This document shows positions 30,801-39,411 of a stretch of DNA of 64,000 nt, in pieces. This DNA comes from Saprospiraceae bacterium (GTDB lineage Bacteria > Bacteroidota > Bacteroidia > Chitinophagales > Saprospiraceae): contig JALHRR010000013.1 in NCBI GenBank assembly GCA_022841345.1, positions 50,216 to 114,215 of the forward strand, in the 5' to 3' direction. Made by a program: the position numbers and the translations under genes. The notes beneath the pieces are model-generated. The model was not told where the DNA came from. It saw only the letters and a list, made by a program, of their open reading frames with translations, and ran no database searches. Position 1 is the stretch's first letter, and each line of letters opens with the position of its first letter.

Positions 30801-31942
30801 TTATCCTAAAAGTAAAAGATACCGGCATTGGTATTCCCGAGAATCAGATACCTTATATTTTTGATCGATTCTTTCAGACAGATAACGGTCATACACGCAA
30901 AGCAGATGGAACAGGTATTGGACTGGCTTTAACTAAAGAACTCGTCAGACTAATGCAAGGAACTATTACAGTAAAAAGTCCACCTGTTGGTGCCAACAAA
31001 GGAACTGAGTTTATCATAATAATTCCACTCCAAAGAGCTGTTGAATCTGAAATTGAAATGATTACACTTGCTTCTTACAAAGAAACAAGTGCAAAAATTA
31101 TTTCAAATGAAATAGCAGTATCCCGGGATGAATTATCTATAAAAAATATGGAAGGTCCGATGATATTATTGGTAGAAGATAATGCAGACGTCGTAGCATA
31201 TACTGCCAGTTGTTTAGATGATTATTCATTGGCGGTGGGAAATGATGGCTTGGAAGGATTTGAAATAGCAGTAGAAATAATACCTGATCTGATCATCACT
31301 GATGTAATGATGCCTTTCATTGATGGCTATGAAATGTGCAGGAAATTGCGGGAAGATGAGAGAACCAGCCATATACCCATAATAATGCTGACAGCAAAAG
31401 CAGATATGCAAAGCAAATTGGAAGGCCTCCGAAAAGGAGCAGATGTTTACCTTCAAAAACCATTTCACAGGGAAGAGTTATTGCTGCACATTGAAAAATT
31501 GATTGAACTTCGTAAAAATTTGCAACATTTTTATTCAAGGCAAATAAGCGGGCCAGATGAAGCTGTAGCTGTATCTATTCAGAATTCCTCAATCCTTAAA
31601 GTAGAAAAAACTGAGCATGAATTTGTTAAAAAAGTCAAGGAAATTGTAGAGTCAAATTTCTCCAATGCTGAATTTAGTGTGGAGCAGTTATGCAAATTAG
31701 TTTTTATGAGTCATTCTCAATTACATCGAAAACTGGATGCTCTAACAGGACACTCACCCAATCATTTTATTCGAATAGTTCGGTTACAAAAAGCAAAAGA
31801 TCTGTTAGCTAATCCGCACATGAATATTACTGCTGTTGCCATAGAATGTGGATACAACGATCCGGGATATTTTTCCCGGGTATTTAAAAAAGAAACAGGC
31901 CTAACACCACAAGAATGGCGAAATGGGGAAAAGGCAGTTTAA
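27848..31942 (+). CDS. Hybrid two-component system regulator (propeller sensor, kinase, receiver, AraC output)
   Basis: 1364 residues, a complete one-protein HTCS. After a short signal segment come two-component-regulator propeller repeats ([31 protein letters not shown] and later copies), a Y_Y_Y domain, one transmembrane helix near residue 785-800 ([15 protein letters not shown]), HisKA with [13 protein letters not shown] (His about 842), HATPase ([26 protein letters not shown]), a receiver ([10 protein letters not shown]; Asp about 1152 in [15 protein letters not shown]) and a C-terminal AraC HTH ([21 protein letters not shown]). These proteins sense periplasmic ligands, often glycans, and activate adjacent genes. 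No susCD pair or polysaccharide locus is nearby, so its target is unclear. Confidence 0.95.
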   Translation: [1364 protein letters not shown]

Positions 31943-32127
31943 GAATACTACACAACTTTCTCGTAATGATTAAATCCTCTACACAATTTGACCGGTACTT
32001 TTATTAAAGAGCCTAAGTGCTTCACTATTGCATCCCTGCCCTTCCTGCTCCATTCCTTCAGCGCATAGTTTTACTATTTTATTGTCCTTATAAAATTGCA
32101 CCGCGCTGAATTTATTGTTCTAAAAAT

Positions 32128-32151
32128 GAAATGGATCGCGCTATCCATTTC
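32128..32151 (-). terminator. Hairpin terminator after the acetyltransferase gene
   Basis: A perfect 9-base stem (GAAATGGAT at 32128-32136, ATCCATTTC at 32143-32151), with outer CTAA/TTAG pairing possible, lies 42 bases beyond the minus-strand stop at 32193 and is followed on that strand by a T tract. Confidence 0.6.
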
Positions 32152-32192
32152 TTAGAAAAAATGAGTTCATTTATCATTGATTAAATCCTGGT

Positions 32193-32771
32193 TCAACCTT
32201 TGTGCAGGTGAGATTCTTTCAGGCGTTTTTCATCATTGTATTCACTGAATAACCTAGCAAATACAAATGCATCTTCATATTTACCATCTACTTTAAATTG
32301 TTGCTTTAATACGCCTTCTTTTTTGAAGTTATTTTTTTCAAGGAGTCTGATGGAAGCTACGTTTCCAACTCCAACTATAGCATCAATACGATTGAGCTTT
32401 AAGTATTCGAATCCATGTTCAATAATGGCGGTGAGGGCTTCGCTCATTAAGCCCTTTTTCCGAAAACTTTCTTCGTGCATTACATAACCAATTTCAGCTC
32501 TTTCAGAATCAATATTCCAGTTATGAATACCGCATCTGCCTATTATACGGCCGGATTCTTTTTCTGTCAGGAGAAACAGCTGGAAACTTCTGTTATAAGA
32601 GGAATATCCATTCAAATGTTTGTATTCTTCTTTTAAATATTCCTCATCCGACCGATGCCCTAATATTTCTTTGATGCTGGATTTTGTCAAATGATCGAAG
32701 ATGTACTTCATATCTTCAGGGTAAAGTCCCTTTAAAATCAATCTGGTTGTTTCAATGATATGAAAATTCAT
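32193..32771 (-). CDS. GNAT acetyltransferase, RimJ/RimL-like
   Basis: Starting at the ATG at 32771 gives 192 residues (MNFHIIETTRLILKGLYPEDM). ETTRLILR-type N-terminus, IGRCGIHNW, AEIGYVMHEESFRKKGLMSEAL and the final LEKNNFKKEGVLKQ are standard for the RimJ/RimL group of GCN5-related acetyltransferases, which acetylate ribosomal or other small substrates using acetyl-CoA. Substrate cannot be read. It lies downstream of the YfcC-type transporter on the same strand with about 45 bases between. Confidence 0.88.
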   Translation of the reverse strand: MNFHIIETTRLILKGLYPEDMKYIFDHLTKSSIKEILGHRSDEEYLKEEYKHLNGYSSYNRSFQLFLLTEKESGRIIGRCGIHNWNIDSERAEIGYVMHEESFRKKGLMSEALTAIIEHGFEYLKLNRIDAIVGVGNVASIRLLEKNNFKKEGVLKQQFKVDGKYEDAFVFARLFSEYNDEKRLKESHLHKG

Positions 32772-32816
32772 ATTGCGGGGATTAAACAATGAATTCTTTT
32801 TTTTATGATTGTGGTT

Positions 32817-34310
32817 CTAATATACCGAAATGGTCAGCAAAAGCATGGTAGTAATCAGTAAGATCAAAAACAGCGGCATTATGAATTTCAACCACTTGTT
32901 AAAACCTATTTTCACTATTGCCAAAGCTGCTAAAATTAAGCCTGTTGGATTGATTAAGTAAAACAACCCAAGACCATATTGATAACAGTCCACTATAATC
33001 TCTCTGCCAATATTAACAGTATCGGCAAGTGGCGCCATTATAGGCATGGTGAGTACTGCCATTCCTGAAGATGAAGGCATAAAAAAAGATAAACCGCCAT
33101 ATATGAAGAGCATGATATTTGTAAATATACCTTTGCTCATTCCTTCAGTGATATGGCTTGCATGATAAAGAATGGTATCGCTAATCAGCCCATCTTCCAT
33201 CAAAATGGTAATACCCCTTGCAATCCCTACAATGAATGCCACACTTAGTAATTCTCCTGCTCCTTTTGCAAATGCCTCAATAAAAACACTTTCTTTAATC
33301 CTTGCAATAAAACCAATGATGACAGCACCCACTAAAAACGTGGCAGTCATCTCAACAAACCACCAGTCAAGCATAGAAACCCCTATGATCATGACAACAA
33401 AACACAGGGAAAAAATGAGAAGTATGATTCTCATTCTGTGCGTAAATTTAATGGAGGCATTCATTTTACTTAAACCAAATTGCGTTTCTATAGCATCTTT
33501 TTGATTGAACACAATAGACCTGGAAGGATCTGCTTTTACCCGTTTTGCATAGCGCAAAATATAGAGAATAGTGATAGTCAGACAAACAGCTAACATGATT
33601 GCACGGTTTTCGAGACCATCCGTCCAGTTGATACCGGCGGAATCTGAAGCAATGATAGTTGCAAAAGGATTGGTAGTAGAGCACATGGATCCTATACTGG
33701 AGCCCAGAAAAATGCAGGATAATCCAACCATAGCATCATATCTCGCAGCGAGAAAAACAGGTATCAATATCGGATAAAAGGCCATCGTTTCTTCAGAAAG
33801 TCCAAAGGTCGTCCCACCGGCAGCAACCAGAGATGTTACCAAAATGATCAAAATATACTCCCTTCCTTTAAGTGTTTTGGCCATCCATGAAATTCCTGCA
33901 TCAAAAGCACCGGTCAGATTCATGATACCAATTAATCCTCCAATGATAAGAACCAAAAAAATGACTTCAGAAGCAGCGATGATACCTTTTATGGGGGATT
34001 TTAGAAAAGCAGCAAGACCCTGAGGTTTAGAATCCAGTTCTTTATAGGTGTTGGGTATACCAATTGGTTTATAAATGTCCCCATTAGTAAATTTTTTAAT
34101 GGGAATTTTGATGTCAAGGCTATCCAAAGTGGCCTGGGTAGCAGGCAATTCGACAGAATTGTCTAAACTGGTTTTCGTAAATGTTTTGTTTGTGGAATTG
34201 TAAGCCAGATTATCGTATTTGCCGGCAGGGACAATCCATGTTAGAAGGGTTACAAACCCGGCGATAAGGATTAAAATGGTTTGAGCAGATGGAAAACTAA
34301 ATTTTTTCAT
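32817..34310 (-). CDS. YfcC-family membrane transporter (putative basic amino acid antiporter)
   Basis: 497 residues, about 12 transmembrane segments. The start FPSAQTILILIAGFVTLLTWIVPAGKYD, a large early periplasmic loop, GGTTFGLSEETMAFYPILIPVF, SSIGSMCSTTNPFATIIAS and GGLSFFMPSSSGMAVLTMPIM are typical of the YfcC/ArcD-like C4-dicarboxylate or arginine/ornithine anaerobic carrier family. The transported solute is not determinable from sequence. No amino-acid catabolic genes are adjacent. Confidence 0.85.
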   Translation of the reverse strand: MKKFSFPSAQTILILIAGFVTLLTWIVPAGKYDNLAYNSTNKTFTKTSLDNSVELPATQATLDSLDIKIPIKKFTNGDIYKPIGIPNTYKELDSKPQGLAAFLKSPIKGIIAASEVIFLVLIIGGLIGIMNLTGAFDAGISWMAKTLKGREYILIILVTSLVAAGGTTFGLSEETMAFYPILIPVFLAARYDAMVGLSCIFLGSSIGSMCSTTNPFATIIASDSAGINWTDGLENRAIMLAVCLTITILYILRYAKRVKADPSRSIVFNQKDAIETQFGLSKMNASIKFTHRMRIILLIFSLCFVVMIIGVSMLDWWFVEMTATFLVGAVIIGFIARIKESVFIEAFAKGAGELLSVAFIVGIARGITILMEDGLISDTILYHASHITEGMSKGIFTNIMLFIYGGLSFFMPSSSGMAVLTMPIMAPLADTVNIGREIIVDCYQYGLGLFYLINPTGLILAALAIVKIGFNKWLKFIMPLFLILLITTMLLLTISVY

Positions 34311-34434
34311 TGGTACAATTTACAATTAATCTGACGTAATCCATTTGAACCAACTTTATCCGTAATTTTATTACTTCCATTTTTCAACGAAGACCTTCAA
34401 GGCAACAATGTTTGCGGTCTAAATAGTTTTGTAA

Positions 34435-34881
34435 CTACATCTTAATATTTTCAATCTCCCTTTCAAGCCTGTCAAAGTTTTCCTCATTCTTTGGCCCTGC
34501 AAAGTTTTTAATCTTACTGCATTCTTCCGCTGTTTCGAATTTCATACGGAATGAAATTTCAGTTTCTGAATCACTGAGTTTTTTAAACTCAACTTCCATT
34601 TCAAACAGGGGCTTTGAAATTCTCTTCCACGAAATTAGCTTGAAGGGCTCGATAGATTTGAATACGGATGAATTTTCATAGTGACCTTTCTCAGGTCCAT
34701 GCATAGTGAGAATCCAATTCCCTTCCGGCCGCAGATCAAATTCATGAAATGTATTTGTAAATCCGTTTGGGCCCCACCATTTTGATAAGTGTGCAGGATT
34801 AGAAAAAGCTTCATAAACGATTTCAATCGGTGAGCTCAGCACACGGGAGGAATATATTTCCCGATTTGAATTGTATTCCAT
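34435..34881 (-). CDS. AHSA1/SRPBCC-domain protein
   Basis: 148 residues. The start SRVLSSPIEIVYEAFSNPAHLSKWWGPNGFTNTF and the segment WILTMHGPEKG are those of the Aha1 C-terminal-like START/SRPBCC family (activator of Hsp90 homologues 1-like). These small proteins have hydrophobic pockets and diverse or unknown roles. It lies 16 bases downstream of the S15 peptidase gene, probably co-transcribed. Confidence 0.85.
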   Translation of the reverse strand: MEYNSNREIYSSRVLSSPIEIVYEAFSNPAHLSKWWGPNGFTNTFHEFDLRPEGNWILTMHGPEKGHYENSSVFKSIEPFKLISWKRISKPLFEMEVEFKKLSDSETEISFRMKFETAEECSKIKNFAGPKNEENFDRLEREIENIKM

Positions 34882-34897
34882 TTGTTGTGAATTGTAA

Positions 34898-36724
34898 TTA
34901 TTTCATGGCCTTCTCCACAGCATTCTTCCCTCCTACCACCGGCAGTATCAATACCGTACCATTAAGATCTACGGTCAGTTCAGTTCCGGGTTTAGGATGA
35001 AGTGTGAATTCTTTATCAGATGAGAAAATCATCAATCCTATCTGTTGTCCTGCAGGAATGATCTGATCGTCAGGTTGCAAATCAAATCTTACTTCGTAGA
35101 ATCTGCCGGGGACGAGAGGCTCTGATTCCCGGATCGAAGCATGATTTTGCGGGTCAGCCCATCCCCGGGTGATAATATTATCCGTTATTTTGGAATTGCG
35201 TCCTTCAGTCCAGGGCAGGGAAACCAGCCAAACAGACAAGTTTGCAGCAGGCTTATTGGATGCAACTTTGACTGTAATTCTCGGAACCCCCGAAATATGC
35301 ACAGCTTCTGTCAGTACAGGACTGAGATATATGAGGCGATGTTCTGTGTAATCAGCCTGTGCCAATGCTGAACCTGAGAATGAGTAGTTATCAACCAACG
35401 TTTCTTTTCCGACAGATTTTACGGTATCCAAAGCAAGTGAGCCTGCAGCCGGAGCGCCGGGTTTGAGATAAAAGCTTACATTTTTGGCATCAGGATTTGG
35501 GTAGTCAGGATATGCAGTGGGCTTGGTTCTGTCATCCTGCTCACGAACAATCCAGGCTCTTGGTTCATCTTCGACACCATTTTCAACACCATGCAAATAG
35601 CGGGTAAACCAGCGATTCATCATAGAGAAAGGTGGAGGACCACCATGCCCACCCTGATGGTAAAAAATCATAGATGGAATTCCATTGTCCCGAAGAGCTG
35701 AGTATATCCGGTAACTATGTTCAGGCATTACATTCCAGTCATTAAAACCATGAGACATCAGAAGGGCGGCTTGCATATTGTCAAGTTTATTCAGGTAATC
35801 GCGACCTGCCCAGAAGTCGTTGTAATCACCTGTGGCCCTATCCATACCCTTAGCCATTTCTGTATCACGGATAGTTTTGTTATTGTAAGCTCGTTTGGAT
35901 TCGTCACCACTATGAATATAATCATACAGGACATCAATATCTTCGCCCAGATAGCCTCCCGGTGAACGAACCAATCCATTGGAGCGGTAATAGTGGTAAT
36001 AGGATGTATTAGGAGCGATTGGAATAATGGCTTCAAGACCAGGTACGCCTGTTGTCGCTGCAGCCAGTGGCAAGGTTCCATTGTACGAAGTTCCTGTCAT
36101 ACCCACTTTACCTGTCGACCAGAAAGCTTTTACTTTTTCATTGCCATCAGGCGAGGTATAGCCGTTCTCCTTTCCTGTCAACCATTCAATCACAGCTTTT
36201 GGTGCAAGAGACTCATTCTCCCCTCCTACTGTTGGTGCACCCTCTGACAATCCTGTCCCGGGCGAAGAAGAGTGAACAACAATATATCCTCTGGGAAGCC
36301 ATTGATTGATATCAGAATTGGAAATAATCGGGCGGTTTACTTTACGCTGGACTTCTACTTTGGTTCGAGAAGGAGCTGTTGCACCCAATTCGTGTTTCAC
36401 ATTCCAAAAAAGTCCCTTTACATCCGGGGCAGTGCCAGCATAATATGGGCTTGTGGCATAGACAACGGGTAATTTAAGACCTTCAGTGTCGGTTTGTTTA
36501 GGTCGTGTCACGGCTACGTGCATGCGATCTTTTTTCCCGTCACCATCCGTATCAAATGTTGTTTCAACCCACAGATCATGTCGAATCCATTCGGAGGAAT
36601 CTTTCAACTCAGGCAGAACCTGAGCTTCTCCATTTTCGAAGACGGGTTTTAACTGCGCGAGGAGAGATTGGAAGCTCAGGAAGGAAATGATAAAAATGAG
36701 TGTAAGAATGCGGGTGGTATTCAT
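34898..36724 (-). CDS. Secreted Xaa-Pro dipeptidyl-peptidase-like S15 hydrolase
   Basis: 608 residues with a signal peptide (ILTLIFIISFLSFQSLLAQ). The CocE/NonD-type S15 architecture is visible: an N-terminal strand region (DTDGDGKKDRMHVAVTRPK), the nucleophile elbow GKVGMTGTSYNGTLPLAAA (Ser in GTSYNG), a helical cap, SHGFNDWNVMPEHS with the Asp region, HQGGHGG with the His, and a C-terminal jelly-roll domain (APAAGSLALD ... HISGVPRITVKVAS). It probably cleaves Xaa-Pro dipeptides or acyl esters in the periplasm or outside the cell. The next gene on the strand is 16 bases away. Confidence 0.9.
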   Translation of the reverse strand: MNTTRILTLIFIISFLSFQSLLAQLKPVFENGEAQVLPELKDSSEWIRHDLWVETTFDTDGDGKKDRMHVAVTRPKQTDTEGLKLPVVYATSPYYAGTAPDVKGLFWNVKHELGATAPSRTKVEVQRKVNRPIISNSDINQWLPRGYIVVHSSSPGTGLSEGAPTVGGENESLAPKAVIEWLTGKENGYTSPDGNEKVKAFWSTGKVGMTGTSYNGTLPLAAATTGVPGLEAIIPIAPNTSYYHYYRSNGLVRSPGGYLGEDIDVLYDYIHSGDESKRAYNNKTIRDTEMAKGMDRATGDYNDFWAGRDYLNKLDNMQAALLMSHGFNDWNVMPEHSYRIYSALRDNGIPSMIFYHQGGHGGPPPFSMMNRWFTRYLHGVENGVEDEPRAWIVREQDDRTKPTAYPDYPNPDAKNVSFYLKPGAPAAGSLALDTVKSVGKETLVDNYSFSGSALAQADYTEHRLIYLSPVLTEAVHISGVPRITVKVASNKPAANLSVWLVSLPWTEGRNSKITDNIITRGWADPQNHASIRESEPLVPGRFYEVRFDLQPDDQIIPAGQQIGLMIFSSDKEFTLHPKPGTELTVDLNGTVLILPVVGGKNAVEKAMK

Positions 36725-36807
36725 ATATACAATTTGAATTAAAAGGAAATGGATGATGAAGGTAGTAAATTGTAAAATTAAAAATGATTAAAGCCAAATG
36801 AATAGAA

Positions 36808-37209
36808 TTAAGCACCTATCCAATTTTCGATAAAAATTCCTTTAAGACGCTCAAAGTCTTTTTCATTTCTGGTGACTAAAATCAAGTCATGAAAAATGGC
36901 TGTAGCACCTATAAGTAAATCAAAATCATCAATAATTTTACCTGAGGTCTTTAACCGGGCCTTTTCTGCTGCATATATGTCTAGTGAAGGAAAAATGGAA
37001 AGTATTTGTATTTTCGATTGAAAAGTTTCCAGTGTCACCCTGTTTTTCTCTTTTTGATTACTCTTTTCAATTCCATATTTTAATTCAGCAATTGTAATTT
37101 CAGAGATAACACAATTATCGAATCCGACTTGATTGATCTTATCAGCCAAATCAAATTTTCCGTTGAGAAAGTAAATACAGATATTTGTATCTAAGAGGTA
37201 CTTTTTCAA
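36808..37209 (-). CDS. vapC: PIN-domain toxin, VapC family
   Basis: 133 residues beginning MKKYLLDTNICIYFLNGK, with Asp7 as the first metal ligand, ITIAELKYGIEKS as the Glu block, IDDFDLLIGATAIFHDLILVTRNEKDFERLKGI carrying the later acidic residues. PIN-domain toxins are ribonucleases, often against tRNA, kept inactive by the paired antitoxin. The gene overlaps the upstream 81-residue gene by four bases (ATGA type), the expected toxin-antitoxin layout. Confidence 0.9.
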   Translation of the reverse strand: MKKYLLDTNICIYFLNGKFDLADKINQVGFDNCVISEITIAELKYGIEKSNQKEKNRVTLETFQSKIQILSIFPSLDIYAAEKARLKTSGKIIDDFDLLIGATAIFHDLILVTRNEKDFERLKGIFIENWIGA

Positions 37210-37451
37210 ATCTCGGCTCTTTTGCGGGTAAAGTTTCTATCCTTTTTTAATTCATCAATGAACTCATCTGCAGCTTGGTCGAGAATTAATGCTCCAAATA
37301 ATGCTTTCCAGGAATCATCCTTGACCTTCTTTTTATTTTTCATAGAATCAGATAGGCGGGAAATAAGTTCCAGCTTATTATCAGGGCTTAGGTTCTTCAA
37401 TAGTGTATAATAGAAGTCAACCAATTTATAATTTATCTCTGCAGCTTCCAT
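37206..37451 (-). CDS. Antitoxin of the PIN-domain toxin pair
   Basis: 81 residues, acidic and basic rich, helical (LVDFYYTLLKNLSPDNKLELISRLSDSMKNKKKVKDDSW). It lacks an obvious AbrB or RHH N-terminus, so the DNA-binding family is not clear. The length, position directly before vapC and four-base overlap make it the likely antitoxin. A candidate -7 box for the pair lies at 37472-37479. Confidence 0.8.
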   Translation of the reverse strand: MEAAEINYKLVDFYYTLLKNLSPDNKLELISRLSDSMKNKKKVKDDSWKALFGALILDQAADEFIDELKKDRNFTRKRAEI

Positions 37452-37471
37452 ATGTCAATATTTAAGTATTA

Positions 37472-37479
37472 CAAATATA
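37472..37479 (-). promoter_or_regulatory. Candidate -7 promoter element of the toxin-antitoxin pair
   Basis: On the minus strand the sequence reads TATATTTG, an exact TAnnTTTG match 20 bases ahead of the antitoxin ATG. No good -33 TTTG was seen at the expected distance. Confidence 0.4.
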
Positions 37480-37586
37480 CAACATACTGATCATTTTGGT
37501 TCAGACTTAAGAAATTAGGATATGGTGGATGATTATATATATCATAAGTTCCAGGCGTATTAAACATCGTCTTCGAATTAAATTTC

Positions 37587-37654
37587 GGGCAATTTGAGGG
37601 ACGTCTTGCACTTCGTTGAGGACGTCATGGTGTGGATGGCGTAAGCTATTGCCC
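37587..37654. repeat. Small element with terminal inverted repeats
   Basis: The gene-free stretch 37452-37965 contains a 68-base segment bounded by GGGCAAT (37587-37593) and ATTGCCC (37648-37654), with two internal copies of the palindrome GACGTC (about 37600 and 37621). It is GC-richer than its surroundings. It may be a small dispersed repeat or a structured element. The rest of the stretch is AT-rich and shows nothing else. Confidence 0.45.
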
Positions 37655-37965
37655 AGTTTACAAAAATGACAATTGTAGATAAATTCAGGATTGATATTTA
37701 TGTCCAAAATTTTATAATTGACGAATTATACTCTGATAGTTAAATGTCCAATTAAAATAAATTTTCTGAGGTAGCAGAATCGATTACAAGAATGCTAAGA
37801 ATAGCTGTTAATTAAATCCGCCCACATGGTTGCATTTTCCCATTTAACGGGTTTGAGAACAAAAGGATACCTGATCAGGCTTTAGCAAATTTTACTATGT
37901 AAGAAAATATGCAATTGACCATTTATTTTGCTAATTAATCCCTCCAAGATTGATTGAATATTGTT

Positions 37966-38520
37966 CTATGAATGCTGAGTCTTTTGCAGTTTAGACAAAT
38001 CAAAACCTTTCGCTTTTAATCTGTCAATAATCCCCTTATAAACGGCTTCATTCATTACAGGCTTTCTGGACAAAATCCACAAATACTTTTTATTAGGATT
38101 GCTGACTACAGCAAAACTATAATCATCGGCTAAATCAATGATCCAATAATCCCCTTTGAAAGGCCAGAAAAATTGAACTTTCAATTTGGAATTACCTGAT
38201 CCTTCCTGTGCAAAGGCTTTACCCTTTATGTAGGATTCTTTCCCTCCTATGCTATCCTTGTTACAACGGTTTTCAACAATCACATATCCCTTCTCAGATA
38301 TGGTATACTCAGCTGTCGTGCCATAACAGTTCTTTTGAAATCGTTGCGGAAAGGAGGCGATTTCAAACCATTTTCCTGAATATTTGTCTAAATCAACTTT
38401 TGGCACCGTTTGAAGTACGGGTTCCGGATCCGGATTGCTTGTGATTAGAGAGAAAAGAAATAATAATGAACCGCTTGATAATGATAGCATTATAAATTTA
38501 CTCAATATTTGATTATTCAT
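37966..38520 (-). CDS. Lipocalin family protein, Blc-like
   Basis: From the ATG at 38520 the product is 184 residues with a hydrophobic N-terminal segment (IMLSLSSGSLLFLFSLITS) that is a signal or anchor. The Blc motif DLDKYSGKWFEIASFPQRFQKNCYG, then TAEYTISEKGYVIVENRC, VQFFWPFKGDYWIIDLADDYSFAVVSNPNKKYLWILSRKP match bacterial lipocalins of the apolipoprotein D group. These store or carry lipids such as lysophospholipids at the outer membrane. No lipobox Cys is seen, unlike E. coli Blc. Confidence 0.9.
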   Translation of the reverse strand: MNNQILSKFIMLSLSSGSLLFLFSLITSNPDPEPVLQTVPKVDLDKYSGKWFEIASFPQRFQKNCYGTTAEYTISEKGYVIVENRCNKDSIGGKESYIKGKAFAQEGSGNSKLKVQFFWPFKGDYWIIDLADDYSFAVVSNPNKKYLWILSRKPVMNEAVYKGIIDRLKAKGFDLSKLQKTQHS

Positions 38521-38821
38521 TTTTGCACATTGTAAGTTAAAAATTAAAGTGTAGTTAGACCTGAATACATTACAGTTTGACAATCATGTTGGAACTTTAT
38601 TTATTTGAACATTAGACAAAAAAAAATGAAATACATGTTTTACTGCAATTTCATTAATGTCAACGATTATACACCGGGCCTTATTAAAATACGTTAAAAG
38701 CAATGAAATTTATTTTGACAGGTGCAACTGCTCTTGTAGATTTCCGGAATTGTATTTGAAGGAAATTAGTTTTCAGGTGGAAATTTTAAAGTAATTTACT
38801 CCCTCTCTAAATTCACCACAT

Positions 38822-39328
38822 CTACACCTGAAAAGGAATAGTGGTAATGTCTTCCAGCATATAAATATACTCCTCCACCTCCTCATTCCTACCATTCGCA
38901 AATCCCTTGTCTGTTCCGATCTTCACAAAACCGCATTTCTCCAATACCTTTTGCGAGCCAAAATTGTCAAATGCAACCCGTCCATGGAGTGGTCTGCTCT
39001 TTTCGATTTCCAGAAAAGCCTGAAGGGCCATTGTGGCAATACCCTGTCCCCAGAATTTTCTGTCTATCCAATAGGTGATCTCATTATCTCCAAACATCAC
39101 AAATTTTCCAATGCTGCCTACGATTTGATCATCGACTTTTATGGTCTGTGTGTTGTTAGTCGGATCAGTTAAAAACTTGCTATATTTTTCAATATAAGCT
39201 GCTTTGTCAGTCGGATCTTTGGGCGTGAATGCTGCAAGGTATATTCCTTCCTTGTCAAGCTGGAATTCGAAGAGGGTGTGCAGATCGGAGGCTATTGTTT
39301 TTGTAAGGGTGATGATTGGGCTTGGCAT
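38822..39328 (-). CDS. GNAT acetyltransferase
   Basis: 168 residues. FQLDKEGIYLAAFTPKDPTDK, NEITYWIDRKFWGQGIATMALQAFLEIEKSRPLHGRVAFDN and SQKVLEKCGFVKIG form the acetyl-CoA binding core of a RimJ/RimL-like GCN5-related acetyltransferase. Substrate unknown. It is flanked by intergenic sequence on one side and the long palindrome-repeat field on the other. Confidence 0.88.
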   Translation of the reverse strand: MPSPIITLTKTIASDLHTLFEFQLDKEGIYLAAFTPKDPTDKAAYIEKYSKFLTDPTNNTQTIKVDDQIVGSIGKFVMFGDNEITYWIDRKFWGQGIATMALQAFLEIEKSRPLHGRVAFDNFGSQKVLEKCGFVKIGTDKGFANGRNEEVEEYIYMLEDITTIPFQV

Positions 39329-39411
39329 TGAAGAGACGCTATTTGAATCAATAATTTAAAATTCAAAAATATTGAATTTTGGGGGGATTAATAAACTTCG
39401 TTGTTAATCAT

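Noticed and set aside
37507..37707. 66-codon open frame near the toxin-antitoxin pair
   Set aside because: It is read through the inverted-repeat element, has no start signal and no protein-like pattern.
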